DNA of 50,286 nucleotides from contig JAUWZD010000022.1 in the NCBI GenBank assembly GCA_030615505.1, forward strand, positions 1 through 50,286, given 5' to 3'. Shown here piece by piece: positions 1-8,420 of this stretch. The notes beneath the pieces are model-generated. The model saw nothing but the letters and a program-made list of their open reading frames with translations, ran no database searches and was not told where the DNA came from. Each line of letters starts with the position of its first letter. Position 1 is the first letter of the stretch. The position numbers and the translations under genes are program-made. This DNA is from Spirochaetales bacterium (lineage in GTDB: Bacteria; Spirochaetota; Spirochaetia; SZUA-6; DRHE01).

Positions 1-119
1 CTATCTGCTTTCATCTGTGCTACCCGTGGATCCAGGTCTCAAGTATCTTGATCTTCCCGGTAGCTGCCCGTTTCTGAGGTATTTTTGGCCCACCTCTACT
101 TTTAACTTTTCCTATCACT
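1..119 (+). repeat. Right-end tail of an IS91-like element, cut by the window edge
   Basis: These 119 bases are identical to 9037-9155. The second copy lies just downstream of an IS91-type transposase remnant, so this copy is read as the 3' tail of a second, same-oriented element whose body lies left of the window. Identity stops abruptly after TATCACT in both places (CAGCC here, AAATG there), which marks a sharp element end. In IS91-family elements the origin of rolling-circle replication lies in this 3' region. Calling it IS91-like rests on the neighbouring transposase, not on the tail itself. Confidence 0.75.
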
Positions 120-249
120 CAGCCAAATCCGCCGTATTCACTGATCATCCGTTGAATAAGAGAAAGCAGGTACCAAGTCTACCCTAATTTTATGGATAAC
201 TTAAGCAGCAGTTAAACAAAAAGTTATTCATCTGTTTATACCCTGTTTA

Positions 250-279
250 TTGTCTTTTCAAGCTTATGTGCAATATTTA
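250..279 (+). promoter_or_regulatory. Weak candidate promoter of the envelope operon
   Basis: TTGTCT (250-255) and TATTTA (274-279) are separated by 18 bases, about 27 bases upstream of the first gene, whose Shine-Dalgarno AGGAG lies at 296-300. Neither box is a strong match. The rest of the gap from 120 to 306 holds nothing I recognise. Confidence 0.3.
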
Positions 280-306
280 TAACGTACACTATAAAAGGAG
301 CAAAGC

Positions 307-1017
307 ATGGCTATTGTGAAACTGACTAATGTAAAGAAGTTCTATCCCTTAGGGAAAATACAGGTTGAGGCGGTTAAGGGAGTGGATATAGCTATTGAAG
401 AGGGAGATTTTGCCTCAATAGCAGGTCCTTCCGGTTCAGGTAAAACGACAATCCTCAACATGATCGGATGCATCGATACTCCGACTGAAGGCACAGTGGA
501 GATAGACGACACACCCACAAGCGGCCTGAATGATAAGCAGATTACTTCCTTAAGGCACCAGGTTATCGGGTTTATCTTTCAGTCATTCAACCTTATCCCT
601 GTTCTGAATGTGTATGAAAATGTAGAGTTTCCGCTTCTTTTGGGAAAAGAAGGAATGGGGAAAAAAGAGAAACAAGAGTGGCTTGACTATCTTATCGAAC
701 AGGTGGGCCTGGTCGAGTGGAGCCGCCATAAACCCAATGAACTTTCGGGGGGTCAAAGACAGAGAGTGGCCATAGCCAGGGCTTTGGCCACAAAGCCCAG
801 GATCGTTTTAGCGGATGAGCCTACGGCCAATTTGGATTCCAGGACAGGAGAGGCGATTATCGAGCTTATGAAGAAGATAAACAGGGATCAGAATACGACC
901 TTTATTTTCTCAACCCATGATCCTTCGATTGTTGAAATTGCAGACCACATTATACATCTTCATGACGGGCTGGTCGAATCGGAGCATAAGAATGGAATCC
1001 CTGTGGGGGCAAAGTAA
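307..1017 (+). CDS. ABC transporter ATP-binding protein, LolD/MacB type
   Basis: Cytoplasmic ATPase that powers the two FtsX-like permeases encoded next. Within 236 residues it has Walker A GPSGSGKTT (40-48), the Q-loop glutamine at 92, the signature LSGGQ (146-150), Walker B IVLADE (166-171) and the switch histidine H204 in STHD. The segment after the Q-loop (FNLIPVLNVYENVEFPL) is typical of LolD/MacB/FtsE-type ATPases that do mechanical work on lipoproteins or exported substrates instead of importing solutes. The ATG is preceded by AGGAG at a good distance, and the stop overlaps the next start by one base (TAATG). With the downstream LolA-like protein and barrel, a role in moving a lipoprotein or lipid to the outer membrane is inferred. 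The family is clear; the substrate is unknown. Confidence 0.93.
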   Translation: MAIVKLTNVKKFYPLGKIQVEAVKGVDIAIEEGDFASIAGPSGSGKTTILNMIGCIDTPTEGTVEIDDTPTSGLNDKQITSLRHQVIGFIFQSFNLIPVLNVYENVEFPLLLGKEGMGKKEKQEWLDYLIEQVGLVEWSRHKPNELSGGQRQRVAIARALATKPRIVLADEPTANLDSRTGEAIIELMKKINRDQNTTFIFSTHDPSIVEIADHIIHLHDGLVESEHKNGIPVGAK

Positions 1018-2498
1018 TGGCAGTAATATTTAGAATCGCTATCCGGAACTTAAGAGAGCATAAGGCAAAAACCCTCATCATAGGCATCATTATAGGCTTA
1101 GGGATTGCAATTTTGGTAATCGGAAATTCCATGATGGAAACGGCCTCAAGGGGAATAGAAAAATCCTTTACGGAGAATTTCTCGGGGCACATAATGATTA
1201 GCGGACGGACTGATTATACTCTGTCCCTTTTCGGACTACAGAATCCATCCAGCATAAACGAAATTATTCCCGTTATTCCAGAATACACCCGTGTGCTTGA
1301 GTATGTTAGATCCCATCCCCATGTAGAGAAAGTCACATCTCAGATTACAGGCAGAGCCATGATCAGTTTTGAGGATAAGGGAAACACTATAGTCCTTCTA
1401 TTCGGTATTGATCCTGAAAGCTATAGAAATATGTTTCCGGACAATATCGAAATACTGGATGGAGAGTTGCTAAAAACCGGGGAGGAAGGGATCCTTTTAT
1501 CCGAAAAGACTGTACGGGAGATTAAAGATGATACTAAAACATCCGTCCGGGTTGGAGATTCCATAATTATACACAATATACCAGGTCCTGCCGGCATGAA
1601 GATAAGAGAAGTCCCTGTAAAAGGGATTTTCCGTTTCATCTATTCAAATGAAATGCTCGATCGAACCAATCTTATCGATATGGAGAATCACAGGGTCTTA
1701 TCGGCTATGACCGTGGGCTACTCATCGGAAATAGAACTGGATGATGCAGATACAGCTCTCTTAAACTTTGAGAGCCAGGACAGCATCTTCGAAGGGGACA
1801 CGGGCGATATGATGGAAGAGAGCGATATCGAATCTAAAACCGTATCCGAAGAAAGCCTGCTTGATATACTGGGGGATACAAGTGAGCGGACCCGCCTTTC
1901 ACAGACGGATTCCGGGTCCTGGCATTTCCTTTTAGTAAAATTGAAAAACCCTTCATCAATAAAAAGGGTGATGAGCGACATTAACATCTATTTTGAAAAA
2001 GAGGGAATTCCGGCCCAGACGGCAGACTGGAGCACAAGCGCGGGCATGATGGCCGGTTTAGCTTTATCAGTTCAGAGTATTTTCAATATTATAATACTCA
2101 TTATCGCTGTTGTAGCCGTAATCATCATTATGAATACCTTAGTAATTTCCATTACTGAGCGGACATCGGAGATCGGTACAATGAGAGCCATAGGCGCACA
2201 TAAGGGATTCATACGCAAAATGATCATCCTTGAGACCCTTGTTATCTCATTTATCTTCGGAACCTCAGGTATAATTTTCGGATCCATAATCTTAATCATC
2301 CTCAACCTGACGGGTATACCGGCTGCAAACTTCTTTTTAGAAATCATCTTCGGCGGTAAAGTACTGCATCCTGCCCTTTCAATTATATCTGTCGCACAAT
2401 CCCTGCTTATCATCTTCGCTATCGGAATACTGGCAAGCATGTATCCCATTGCAGTCGCACTTAAAATACAGCCCATTCGAGCAATCCAGAAAGCATAG
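1017..2498 (+). CDS. FtsX-like ABC permease, first subunit (LolC/E or MacB type)
   Basis: 493-residue inner-membrane permease with the FtsX topology: one N-terminal transmembrane helix (about 20-40), a large periplasmic domain (about 45-340), then three C-terminal helices (about 345-375, 400-430 and 460-482). The periplasmic domain starts with the usual FTENFSGHIMISG stretch, and the cytoplasmic loop SEIGTMRAIGAHKGFI is the family's ATPase coupling segment. The periplasmic domain carries an acidic, serine-rich insertion around 255-285. It overlaps the ATPase gene by one base and is followed by a second permease of the same type, so the transporter is probably an ABC ATPase dimer with a permease heterodimer, as in LolCDE. 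What it moves cannot be told from sequence. Confidence 0.9.
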   Translation: MAVIFRIAIRNLREHKAKTLIIGIIIGLGIAILVIGNSMMETASRGIEKSFTENFSGHIMISGRTDYTLSLFGLQNPSSINEIIPVIPEYTRVLEYVRSHPHVEKVTSQITGRAMISFEDKGNTIVLLFGIDPESYRNMFPDNIEILDGELLKTGEEGILLSEKTVREIKDDTKTSVRVGDSIIIHNIPGPAGMKIREVPVKGIFRFIYSNEMLDRTNLIDMENHRVLSAMTVGYSSEIELDDADTALLNFESQDSIFEGDTGDMMEESDIESKTVSEESLLDILGDTSERTRLSQTDSGSWHFLLVKLKNPSSIKRVMSDINIYFEKEGIPAQTADWSTSAGMMAGLALSVQSIFNIIILIIAVVAVIIIMNTLVISITERTSEIGTMRAIGAHKGFIRKMIILETLVISFIFGTSGIIFGSIILIILNLTGIPAANFFLEIIFGGKVLHPALSIISVAQSLLIIFAIGILASMYPIAVALKIQPIRAIQKA

Positions 2499-2514
2499 AA
2501 TAGGAGAGAGAACG

Positions 2515-3843
2515 ATGAAATATATACGCATCGCCTTACGAAACTTAAGCCGACAGAAGAAGAGGAGCTTCCTCTTAGGGGGGGCCATAGCCTTCGGCAT
2601 TTTAGTAATCATTACTTTAAACGCATTTACCTCCGGCTTGGCAGTAAATATCCAGGAAAACCTTTCCCACTTCTTTGCAGGACATATCTTTATTAGCGGT
2701 ATGGAACTGACGGAATCCGGCAGGGCGTTGAGCATTATCAGGGATGATGCCGTGGTTAAGGAAACCTTAGAAGAGCTTGATACTCCATACAAATCAATTG
2801 TAAAACGCTCAAGTTTCATGGGCTCATTGATATTCGGGAGGAAAAGCATCCTGCAAAAGGTCGATGGAGTTGACTGGGATAAGGAAAGCGATTTTGAAAA
2901 AAGGCTAATGCTTATCCATGGTACGCTGGATGATCTCGATGATCCTCAAGCGATCGTACTTTCTAAGCCCATGGCAGACAAGCTGAATGTAAGAGTCGGA
3001 GAAAACCTGCTTGTAAAGATGAGAACTGTAACGGGACAGCAGAATGTGGGAGAGTTCAGGCTTGCAGCAATTACGGTGGATCCGGGAATACTTGGATCTA
3101 TATCCGCGTATGCAAATTTGGATTATGTAAATCAGCTCCTCAATATAAAAGCTGATGAGTATCAATCTTTTAGCATCTTCTTAGAAGACACCGCCCGAAT
3201 AGATTCAGAAGCGTCCAGGATCTATCAAGCTCTCTCTGTAAAAACCGAGGTCTTTCCCCAGAATGCAGCCGCTCAATCAGGAGGGCCGATGGGGGGCATG
3301 AGATCTGCGTTTCAAGGTCAGGCGGATAATTCCGATTCGGATTGGGAAGGCACCAAGTACCAGCTTCTTACAATAAATGACATGCTTTCAGGCGTGCTTG
3401 TAATTATAGATTTGCTGGACACCATAGGAATTGTGGTTCTGGTCATCCTCCTTCTCATAATCATGGTAGGAATTACAAATACATTCAGGATGGTCATGTA
3501 TGAAAGGATCGGAGAGATCGGCACCATGCGCGCCTTAGGCATGCAGAGAAGCGGTATCCGGAATATCTTTTTACTTGAAGCCCTGTCTTTAGCTTTAGCA
3601 AGCGCTTTAGCAGGTATTATCTTAGCTCTGCTCGTTACCTTTGGTCTTTCCCTGATCAGCTTTGATTCCAGTTCGCCCTTTTTCCTTTTTATGAAAAACG
3701 GTCACCCTTATTTCAAAATGGTACCACAGTCGCTGGTTAATAATATATTGATCGTGGCAGCCTTAACCTTAGGGGCAGCTTTTTTCCCGGCCAGGAAGGC
3801 CTCAAGGCTTGAACCGGCCGACGCACTAAGAGCGGAATATTGA
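2515..3843 (+). CDS. FtsX-like ABC permease, second subunit
   Basis: 442-residue partner of the preceding permease, beginning MKYIRIALRNLSRQKKRS, a basic N-terminus before helix 1. The start at 2515 is chosen because AGGAGAG precedes it; a longer in-frame extension to 2449 would overlap the previous gene and lacks a ribosome site. The layout is again helix, periplasmic domain, three C-terminal helices, with coupling loop GEIGTMRALGMQRSGI and an ending (FPARKASRLEPADALRAEY) characteristic of MacB/LolE-type permeases. The periplasmic domain has a glycine/methionine-rich loop (GGPMGGMRS). Two different permeases in tandem favour a heterodimeric LolCE-like arrangement over a MacB homodimer. Confidence 0.9.
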   Translation: MKYIRIALRNLSRQKKRSFLLGGAIAFGILVIITLNAFTSGLAVNIQENLSHFFAGHIFISGMELTESGRALSIIRDDAVVKETLEELDTPYKSIVKRSSFMGSLIFGRKSILQKVDGVDWDKESDFEKRLMLIHGTLDDLDDPQAIVLSKPMADKLNVRVGENLLVKMRTVTGQQNVGEFRLAAITVDPGILGSISAYANLDYVNQLLNIKADEYQSFSIFLEDTARIDSEASRIYQALSVKTEVFPQNAAAQSGGPMGGMRSAFQGQADNSDSDWEGTKYQLLTINDMLSGVLVIIDLLDTIGIVVLVILLLIIMVGITNTFRMVMYERIGEIGTMRALGMQRSGIRNIFLLEALSLALASALAGIILALLVTFGLSLISFDSSSPFFLFMKNGHPYFKMVPQSLVNNILIVAALTLGAAFFPARKASRLEPADALRAEY

Positions 3844-3854
3844 TGGAGGAAAAG

Positions 3855-4601
3855 ATGAAGAAATATATCGCACTATTATGTTTAATATTAGCAGGTTTTT
3901 ACCTGGGCGCGGAGGAACCCGACTTTAAGGAGATTCTTACGGAAATAGACAATAACAAGAACTTTGACGACAGGGACTTCTCCTGTATGAACACAATTGT
4001 CTCGGAAAAACCTGATGAAGACACAAGTATAAAACAGTTTAAGATGTTCAGAAGAGATGGTGAAGACAAGTTTGTCCTTCTCATCCTTAAACCCGAAACA
4101 GAAAAGGGGCAGGGATACCTCCAGGCCGAGGGCAATATATGGTTCTACGATCCTGAAAGCCGGAAGTTTGCACATTCTTCTTTAAAGGAAAACTTTCAAG
4201 AAAGCGACGCCAAGAACAGCGATTTCAGGAGATCATCCCTATCTGAAGATTATAAAGTAGACAGTTATATTGAAGGAAAGCTTGGGAAATACGATGTCTA
4301 CATCGTCGATTTGTCGGCCACAAACGACGAGGTCACCTATCCCTATCGAAAACTCTGGATAGACAAGGATAATCACATTGTGTTCAAATCGGAGGACTAC
4401 AGTCTTACAAAAAGACTTATGCGCACTTCTCTCTACGTGGGTTATAAAAAAATCCTGGATAAGATTATTCCAACAAAAATGCTGTTTATCGATGAATTGA
4501 CCGAGGGACAGAAGACGCAGATTACACTTAAAGGTATCTCATTAGCGGACCTCCCGGACTCTGTATTTACCAAATCCTATATTGAGCGTGTAAACCGATA
4601 G
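3855..4601 (+). CDS. LolA-like outer-membrane lipoprotein-sorting protein (PF17131 type)
   Basis: 248-residue exported protein with signal peptide MKKYIALLCLILAGFYLGAE. The start at 3855 is chosen because GGAGGA lies just upstream and the signal peptide begins there; TTG 3840 and ATG 3843 are alternatives. Hallmarks of the LolA-like family seen here are KPETEKGQGYLQ, NIWFYDP, SDFRRSSLSEDYK, YRKLWIDKDNHIVFK, IPTKMLFID and the terminal DSVFTKSYIER. Family members fold as a half-barrel that binds acyl chains or other hydrophobic cargo in the periplasm. They are commonly paired with an exporter and a DUF1302-like barrel, the context seen here. There is no lipobox, so it should be soluble in the periplasm. 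Family assignment is firm; cargo is unknown. Confidence 0.88.
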   Translation: MKKYIALLCLILAGFYLGAEEPDFKEILTEIDNNKNFDDRDFSCMNTIVSEKPDEDTSIKQFKMFRRDGEDKFVLLILKPETEKGQGYLQAEGNIWFYDPESRKFAHSSLKENFQESDAKNSDFRRSSLSEDYKVDSYIEGKLGKYDVYIVDLSATNDEVTYPYRKLWIDKDNHIVFKSEDYSLTKRLMRTSLYVGYKKILDKIIPTKMLFIDELTEGQKTQITLKGISLADLPDSVFTKSYIERVNR

Positions 4602-4611
4602 GGGGCCTTCC

Positions 4612-5922
4612 ATGAAAAGAATATTCGTTCTTATTTTGATACTGTTAGTTAAGGTTTTAAGTATCTCAGCCTCAGAGGAAATATCCGATGAATGGGGTGA
4701 TGATATTTTCGAAAGCGGGGATATAATCCAAGAAACCGAAGCCGGGGAATTAGAAGCTGACGGCGCACTGGAAGATGAGTTCTTAGTTAGCGAGGGAATC
4801 GAATGGGGCGGCAGCTTTACTTCTTCTTTCGAGTCCAAATGGACCTGGACCCCCGAATATCCTGCTTTCAGCGATCTTGCAGATCCCGATACTTCAAGCT
4901 TTGAAATAGATCTCGGAGCAAGGTTGTTCTTCGATGCAAGGCCGGATGAGGATTTCCGTGTCTTCGGAAAGGCGGAAATAAATTACCCCTTTGACGCTGA
5001 CAGCTTAAGTGTTACCGAGCTTTTTTCTGATTTTAATTTCAAAGATACTGTCTTCTTCCGCGCAGGAAAGCATACAATCCACTGGGGCGTAGGCTACTTC
5101 TTCTCCCCTGCCGACATACTTAATCTTACACCCATTGATCCTGAAGACCCTGAAGCGGAGAGGGAAGGGCCTGTTTCCATCAAGACCCAAATGCCTGTAG
5201 GCCTGCACAATCTCTATACCTACATAATTGCAGAGGACATAAGCAAGCCTGAGGAACTCTCCGTTGCACCCAAGGCCGAGTTTGTAATTGGAAATCTCGA
5301 GGCAGGCATCGGAGCCTATTATAAGCAGGATTATTCCCCTAAAGGAATGCTTACACTGACCTTCCCCGTCCTGGATTTAGACATTTTTTCAGAGGCTGTT
5401 GCAGGCTACGGCTCGGATAAGAGCTTTGTGCGGGAAACAGCGACTGCTCCCTTTGTGGAGGTGTATGAACAGGAGGATATAATCTTCTTTTCCGGCACAG
5501 CGGGTTTCAGATACACAGAGTATGACTTAGACCTTTCGTTTGTCTGCCAATACTACTATAATGGTGAGGGATACAAGGAGCCCGATATTTTGAGAAATAA
5601 CAGCTCCGGAATTTTTCAACTTATAAATAACGGGGATCTTACGAATCAGGATCTCTACCGGCCGGGCAGGCATTACTGCTCTGCCAGGGTAATGTGGAGC
5701 GAGATACTGGATTCTAATTTCAGCGCATCCGTGCTCTGGATCGGGAACTTAAGCGATGCATCGGGTCAGGTCTCGCCGGAAATCTCCTTAGAGCTTTTTG
5801 AATATGCCGGCCTCTCATTAGGCATGCCTGTTTTTTACGGCGATAAGGGTGATGAGTTTACACCTAACGGAAAAAGTTTTTCTATTTCTCTTACCGCTTC
5901 TTTAGGAGGAGGAGACTTCTGA
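4612..5922 (+). CDS. Outer-membrane beta-barrel protein, DUF1302-like
   Basis: 436 residues with signal peptide (MKRIFVLILILLVKVLSISAS), then a very acidic segment (about 22-62), then alternating amphipathic strands rich in aromatic residues. The segment GKHTIHWGVGYFFSPADIL followed by a proline/acidic loop resembles DUF1302-type porin-like barrels that accompany LolA-like proteins. It starts ten bases after the previous stop, so it is translated in the same operon. The likely role is the outer-membrane partner that accepts or passes on cargo brought by the LolA-like carrier. Assignment to DUF1302 is by resemblance of a few motifs; a generic barrel is the safe call. AGGAGGAGGAG at its 3' end serves as the ribosome site of the next gene. 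Confidence 0.7.
   Translation: MKRIFVLILILLVKVLSISASEEISDEWGDDIFESGDIIQETEAGELEADGALEDEFLVSEGIEWGGSFTSSFESKWTWTPEYPAFSDLADPDTSSFEIDLGARLFFDARPDEDFRVFGKAEINYPFDADSLSVTELFSDFNFKDTVFFRAGKHTIHWGVGYFFSPADILNLTPIDPEDPEAEREGPVSIKTQMPVGLHNLYTYIIAEDISKPEELSVAPKAEFVIGNLEAGIGAYYKQDYSPKGMLTLTFPVLDLDIFSEAVAGYGSDKSFVRETATAPFVEVYEQEDIIFFSGTAGFRYTEYDLDLSFVCQYYYNGEGYKEPDILRNNSSGIFQLINNGDLTNQDLYRPGRHYCSARVMWSEILDSNFSASVLWIGNLSDASGQVSPEISLELFEYAGLSLGMPVFYGDKGDEFTPNGKSFSISLTASLGGGDF
5904..5921 (+). promoter_or_regulatory. Strong ribosome site deciding a CTG start for the response regulator
   Basis: AGGAGGAGGAG (5904-5914) sits six bases before CTG 5919, which overlaps the TGA stop of the barrel gene (CTGA). The response-regulator frame has no ATG, GTG or TTG between its in-frame stop at 5865 and GTG 5952. 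Starting at GTG 5952 would delete the first beta strand and the acidic pair that every working receiver domain needs. The strong ribosome site and the restored motif LKASVLIIEDE both support CTG. Confidence 0.75.
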
Positions 5923-6620
5923 AAGCAAGTGTTCTTATAATAGAAGATGAAGTGGAAATAGGGGAGCTTATAGGCCTCTATCTAAAAAAGGACGGAATTG
6001 ATTTTACATTATGCGAAACCGGGGAGTCCGGATTGGAGGAATTCGGCAGGAAGAAATATGAGCTGATTGTATTAGATATCAATCTTCCCGGGATTGACGG
6101 TTTTGAGTTTCTCCAATCTATCAGGAAGAAGAGCAGTATACCGGTTGTAATTGTATCAGCAAGAGAAACGGATGAGGATATAGTACTTGGACTGGGGATC
6201 GGGGCAGACGACTTTGTAACAAAGCCTTTTTCACCCAAGGTATTGATCGCAAGGGTAAGAGCGCACCTAAGACGGGCTTTCGATTCCCGTGCATCTATAA
6301 AAAAGTTGATCCGTTTTGGAAGTTTTGCACTTGATGAGGAAGGATACCGCTTGGAGAAGGAGGGGGAGAGGATCCCACTACCGCCCAGGGAGTTTGAAGT
6401 TCTTCGCTATCTCCTCCGCAATGCGGGAGCGGCCAGGACACTTGAACAGATCTATGATTTCGTCTGGGGAAACAAGTACGGAGATATTGCAACCGTTGCC
6501 GTTCATATCCAGAGGATCAGAAAAAAAATCGAAAAAGATCCGGCAAATCCTTACTTTATTGAGACGATTCACGGACTGGGCTATAAGTTCAACCCTGAAG
6601 CGATTACGGAGAAAATGTGA
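5919..6620 (+). CDS. OmpR/PhoB-family response regulator, probable CTG start
   Basis: Two-component DNA-binding regulator of 233 residues counted from CTG 5919. The receiver domain (1-115) has the acidic pair E9-D10, phosphoacceptor D53 in VLDINLPGIDG, S80 and K102 (TKPF). The C-terminal winged helix (about 130-228) has PLPPREFEVLRYLL and the recognition region VAVHIQRIRKKIEKDP, ending in the usual IETIHGLGYKF. The gene overlaps the barrel stop at its start, and its own stop overlaps the GTG of the kinase gene by four bases (GTGA), so regulator and kinase are co-translated with the transporter. It probably controls this operon or envelope genes in response to the cognate kinase; targets are not visible. 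Confidence 0.9.
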   Translation: MKASVLIIEDEVEIGELIGLYLKKDGIDFTLCETGESGLEEFGRKKYELIVLDINLPGIDGFEFLQSIRKKSSIPVVIVSARETDEDIVLGLGIGADDFVTKPFSPKVLIARVRAHLRRAFDSRASIKKLIRFGSFALDEEGYRLEKEGERIPLPPREFEVLRYLLRNAGAARTLEQIYDFVWGNKYGDIATVAVHIQRIRKKIEKDPANPYFIETIHGLGYKFNPEAITEKM

Positions 6621-7981
6621 AGCTAAGAATCAAGTTCGCTTTTTTAATAGCAGGTATAATCATAGTTCCCATATTGGTAACTGCACTCATAGGATACTTC
6701 AGGTTTTTAAACCCCAGTATTAACCAGCCGATTCCCTACTATTTTACTATCAGGCGATGGCTTAAACATGATTTTCTCCCTGAATTTGAAAAGCGCTATC
6801 CTGAGCCTCATAAACCCGAGCTTTCTCCCCCACCTCCTCCGCCTCCCGGATTCGATATTTTAGTCTTTGATCTGAATGACCGTATTATTTTTTCAAGCTT
6901 CCCGGGTTTTAACCCGGGATCTCAAATTGATCCGTCTGAAGTGCTTAAAAATATGCTTCATGATTACCCGGATTATAGATTCTTTTTCGATTCCTTTAGT
7001 GTTGATAAGCGCCTGGAAGGAAGGTTCTTACTGAGGATAGACAGCAGCTCAAAGTTTCCCTCGATAATGCATGAAAGAATTGATAGACCGATCTTCGTAT
7101 TTCTCTTCTTTTTGATAATTTGCTCTGTACTTGGCAGCATCATGGTAGGCTCTCTAAGCAGGTCTATACGAGATCTTGAGGGGGCAACTAAAAAAATTGC
7201 AGCAGGGGATCTTGACTTCAAGCTTGCTTCCAAAAGAAATGATGAAATTTCCTCATTGACTCGATCATTTGACAGCATGAGAAAAAAGCTAAAAGAAGAA
7301 CTTGCCAGGCGCTCCCGCTTTCTCATGGCTGTATCCCATGATCTCAAAACTCCACTTACCTCCATTAAAGGATACTTAGAAGCAATTTCTGACGGTCTGG
7401 CAGAAAATCCGGATGTCTTAAAGAATCACCTTGCCATAATAAGGGATAAATCGGAGCTTTTAGAAGCAAGAATACTTGAGCTCATTGACTTTGTCAGAAT
7501 GGAAACCGGGGAATGGAGAATGAGCCATGAGCAGATAAACCTTTATGATTCCCTGTTCCAAACGGCGAAGATCTATAGAGAGGAAGCCTTAGTATTTAAA
7601 AGAGATTTCAGCTATGCGATTGATATTCCGCAAAATACGGTGGTTGCAGGAGATAAAAATCTGCTATCACGGGCGTTGGAAAATCTTTTTAATAATGCTC
7701 TTAGCTATACTGAGGAAAATGACTCTATTTCTATCAAGGCATTTGAAAAAAACAGTGAAATCCTCATTACAATTGAAGATACAGGCCCCGGGATCCCGAA
7801 GGATGAGATCAAATTTATTTTTGATCCATTCTACAGGGGGACATCCTCCGGAAGGGAGCAGGGGTTCGGGCTGGGGCTTTCAACAGTCAAATCTATTATC
7901 AATGCCCACGGCTGGGAAATAGAGGCTTCTTCCAAGCCGGGTGAGGGAACGAAATTCACTATTCATATCCCGACAGCATGA
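6617..7981 (+). CDS. Membrane sensor histidine kinase
   Basis: 454-residue two-component kinase starting at GTG 6617. Order of parts: helix 1 (about 7-28), periplasmic sensor region (30-158), helix 2 (159-180), HAMP (about 180-233), HisKA with FLMAVSHDLKTPLTSIKGY (phosphorylated H241), and an ATPase domain with N-box NLFNNALSY, G1 DTGPGIP and G2 GFGLGLSTV. The periplasmic part contains seven consecutive prolines (71-77) after PEPHKPELS, which would need elongation factor P for efficient translation. It is last in an operon with an envelope transporter and an outer-membrane barrel, so it may sense envelope state or transporter cargo. Kinase assignment is certain; the signal is unknown. Confidence 0.95.
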   Translation: MKLRIKFAFLIAGIIIVPILVTALIGYFRFLNPSINQPIPYYFTIRRWLKHDFLPEFEKRYPEPHKPELSPPPPPPPGFDILVFDLNDRIIFSSFPGFNPGSQIDPSEVLKNMLHDYPDYRFFFDSFSVDKRLEGRFLLRIDSSSKFPSIMHERIDRPIFVFLFFLIICSVLGSIMVGSLSRSIRDLEGATKKIAAGDLDFKLASKRNDEISSLTRSFDSMRKKLKEELARRSRFLMAVSHDLKTPLTSIKGYLEAISDGLAENPDVLKNHLAIIRDKSELLEARILELIDFVRMETGEWRMSHEQINLYDSLFQTAKIYREEALVFKRDFSYAIDIPQNTVVAGDKNLLSRALENLFNNALSYTEENDSISIKAFEKNSEILITIEDTGPGIPKDEIKFIFDPFYRGTSSGREQGFGLGLSTVKSIINAHGWEIEASSKPGEGTKFTIHIPTA

Positions 7982-8060
7982 TACTATTTTAAAAATCCCA
8001 GCAAGGATACGCCGGCTAAAGCCAAATAGCCGGACCGCCAAGGATTGACTGTAATTATAA

Positions 8061-8284
8061 AACTGCCTATTAAAATTCAATAATATCCACCGTGCATTTA
8101 AACGCGGAGTTGATGTTCTTGATGAGGTCAGCTTTTCAGTAGAGTCCGGAGAAGTATATGTGTCTGAGGATCAGATCCTGCCTGATTTTCTCAAAGTAAA
8201 GGATATAATTGAGCTGCATCAGGAACTCTTTCCCGATTGGGATTTATAACTTGCTCATGCACCGATTCGGCCTGAGCAAGCACG
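8061..8284 (+). pseudogene. Deleted and frameshifted ABC transporter ATPase remnant
   Basis: The frame 8061-8249 reads FNNIHRAFKRGVDVLDEVSF, then SVESGEVY, and jumps directly to SEDQILPDFLKVKDIIELHQ and ELFPDWDL before a stop. The first part is the N-terminus of an ABC-2-type ATPase and the second part normally follows the Q-loop, so the Walker A region has been deleted in between. After the stop, another frame continues with LMHRFGLSKHE (to 8284), the next expected piece. The gene is clearly dead. It lies between the live kinase gene and transposon debris, so the damage is probably linked to transposition. Confidence 0.65.
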
Positions 8285-8420
8285 AGGTAGTCGTCCTGGA
8301 CGGAAGAAAAAAAGAAAGAAGAGAGCACACTGGAATGGAGAGTGGCATGAGGTAAAGGGATTCCGCTTATATCTGATCGATAACAACAGGATAGAACATA
8401 TACTGAACCTCCGACAATGA
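8285..8420 (+). pseudogene. Short coding remnant, possibly from a transposase
   Basis: One frame reads a basic stretch (RPGRKKKRKKRAHWNGEW) followed by HEVKGFRLYLIDNNRIEHIL and a stop at 8418-8420. The composition and the phrase VKGFRLYLID suggest a fragment of a transposase, but I cannot name the family. It lies between the ABC-ATPase remnant and the IS91-type remnant and has no start or ribosome site of its own. Confidence 0.3.
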
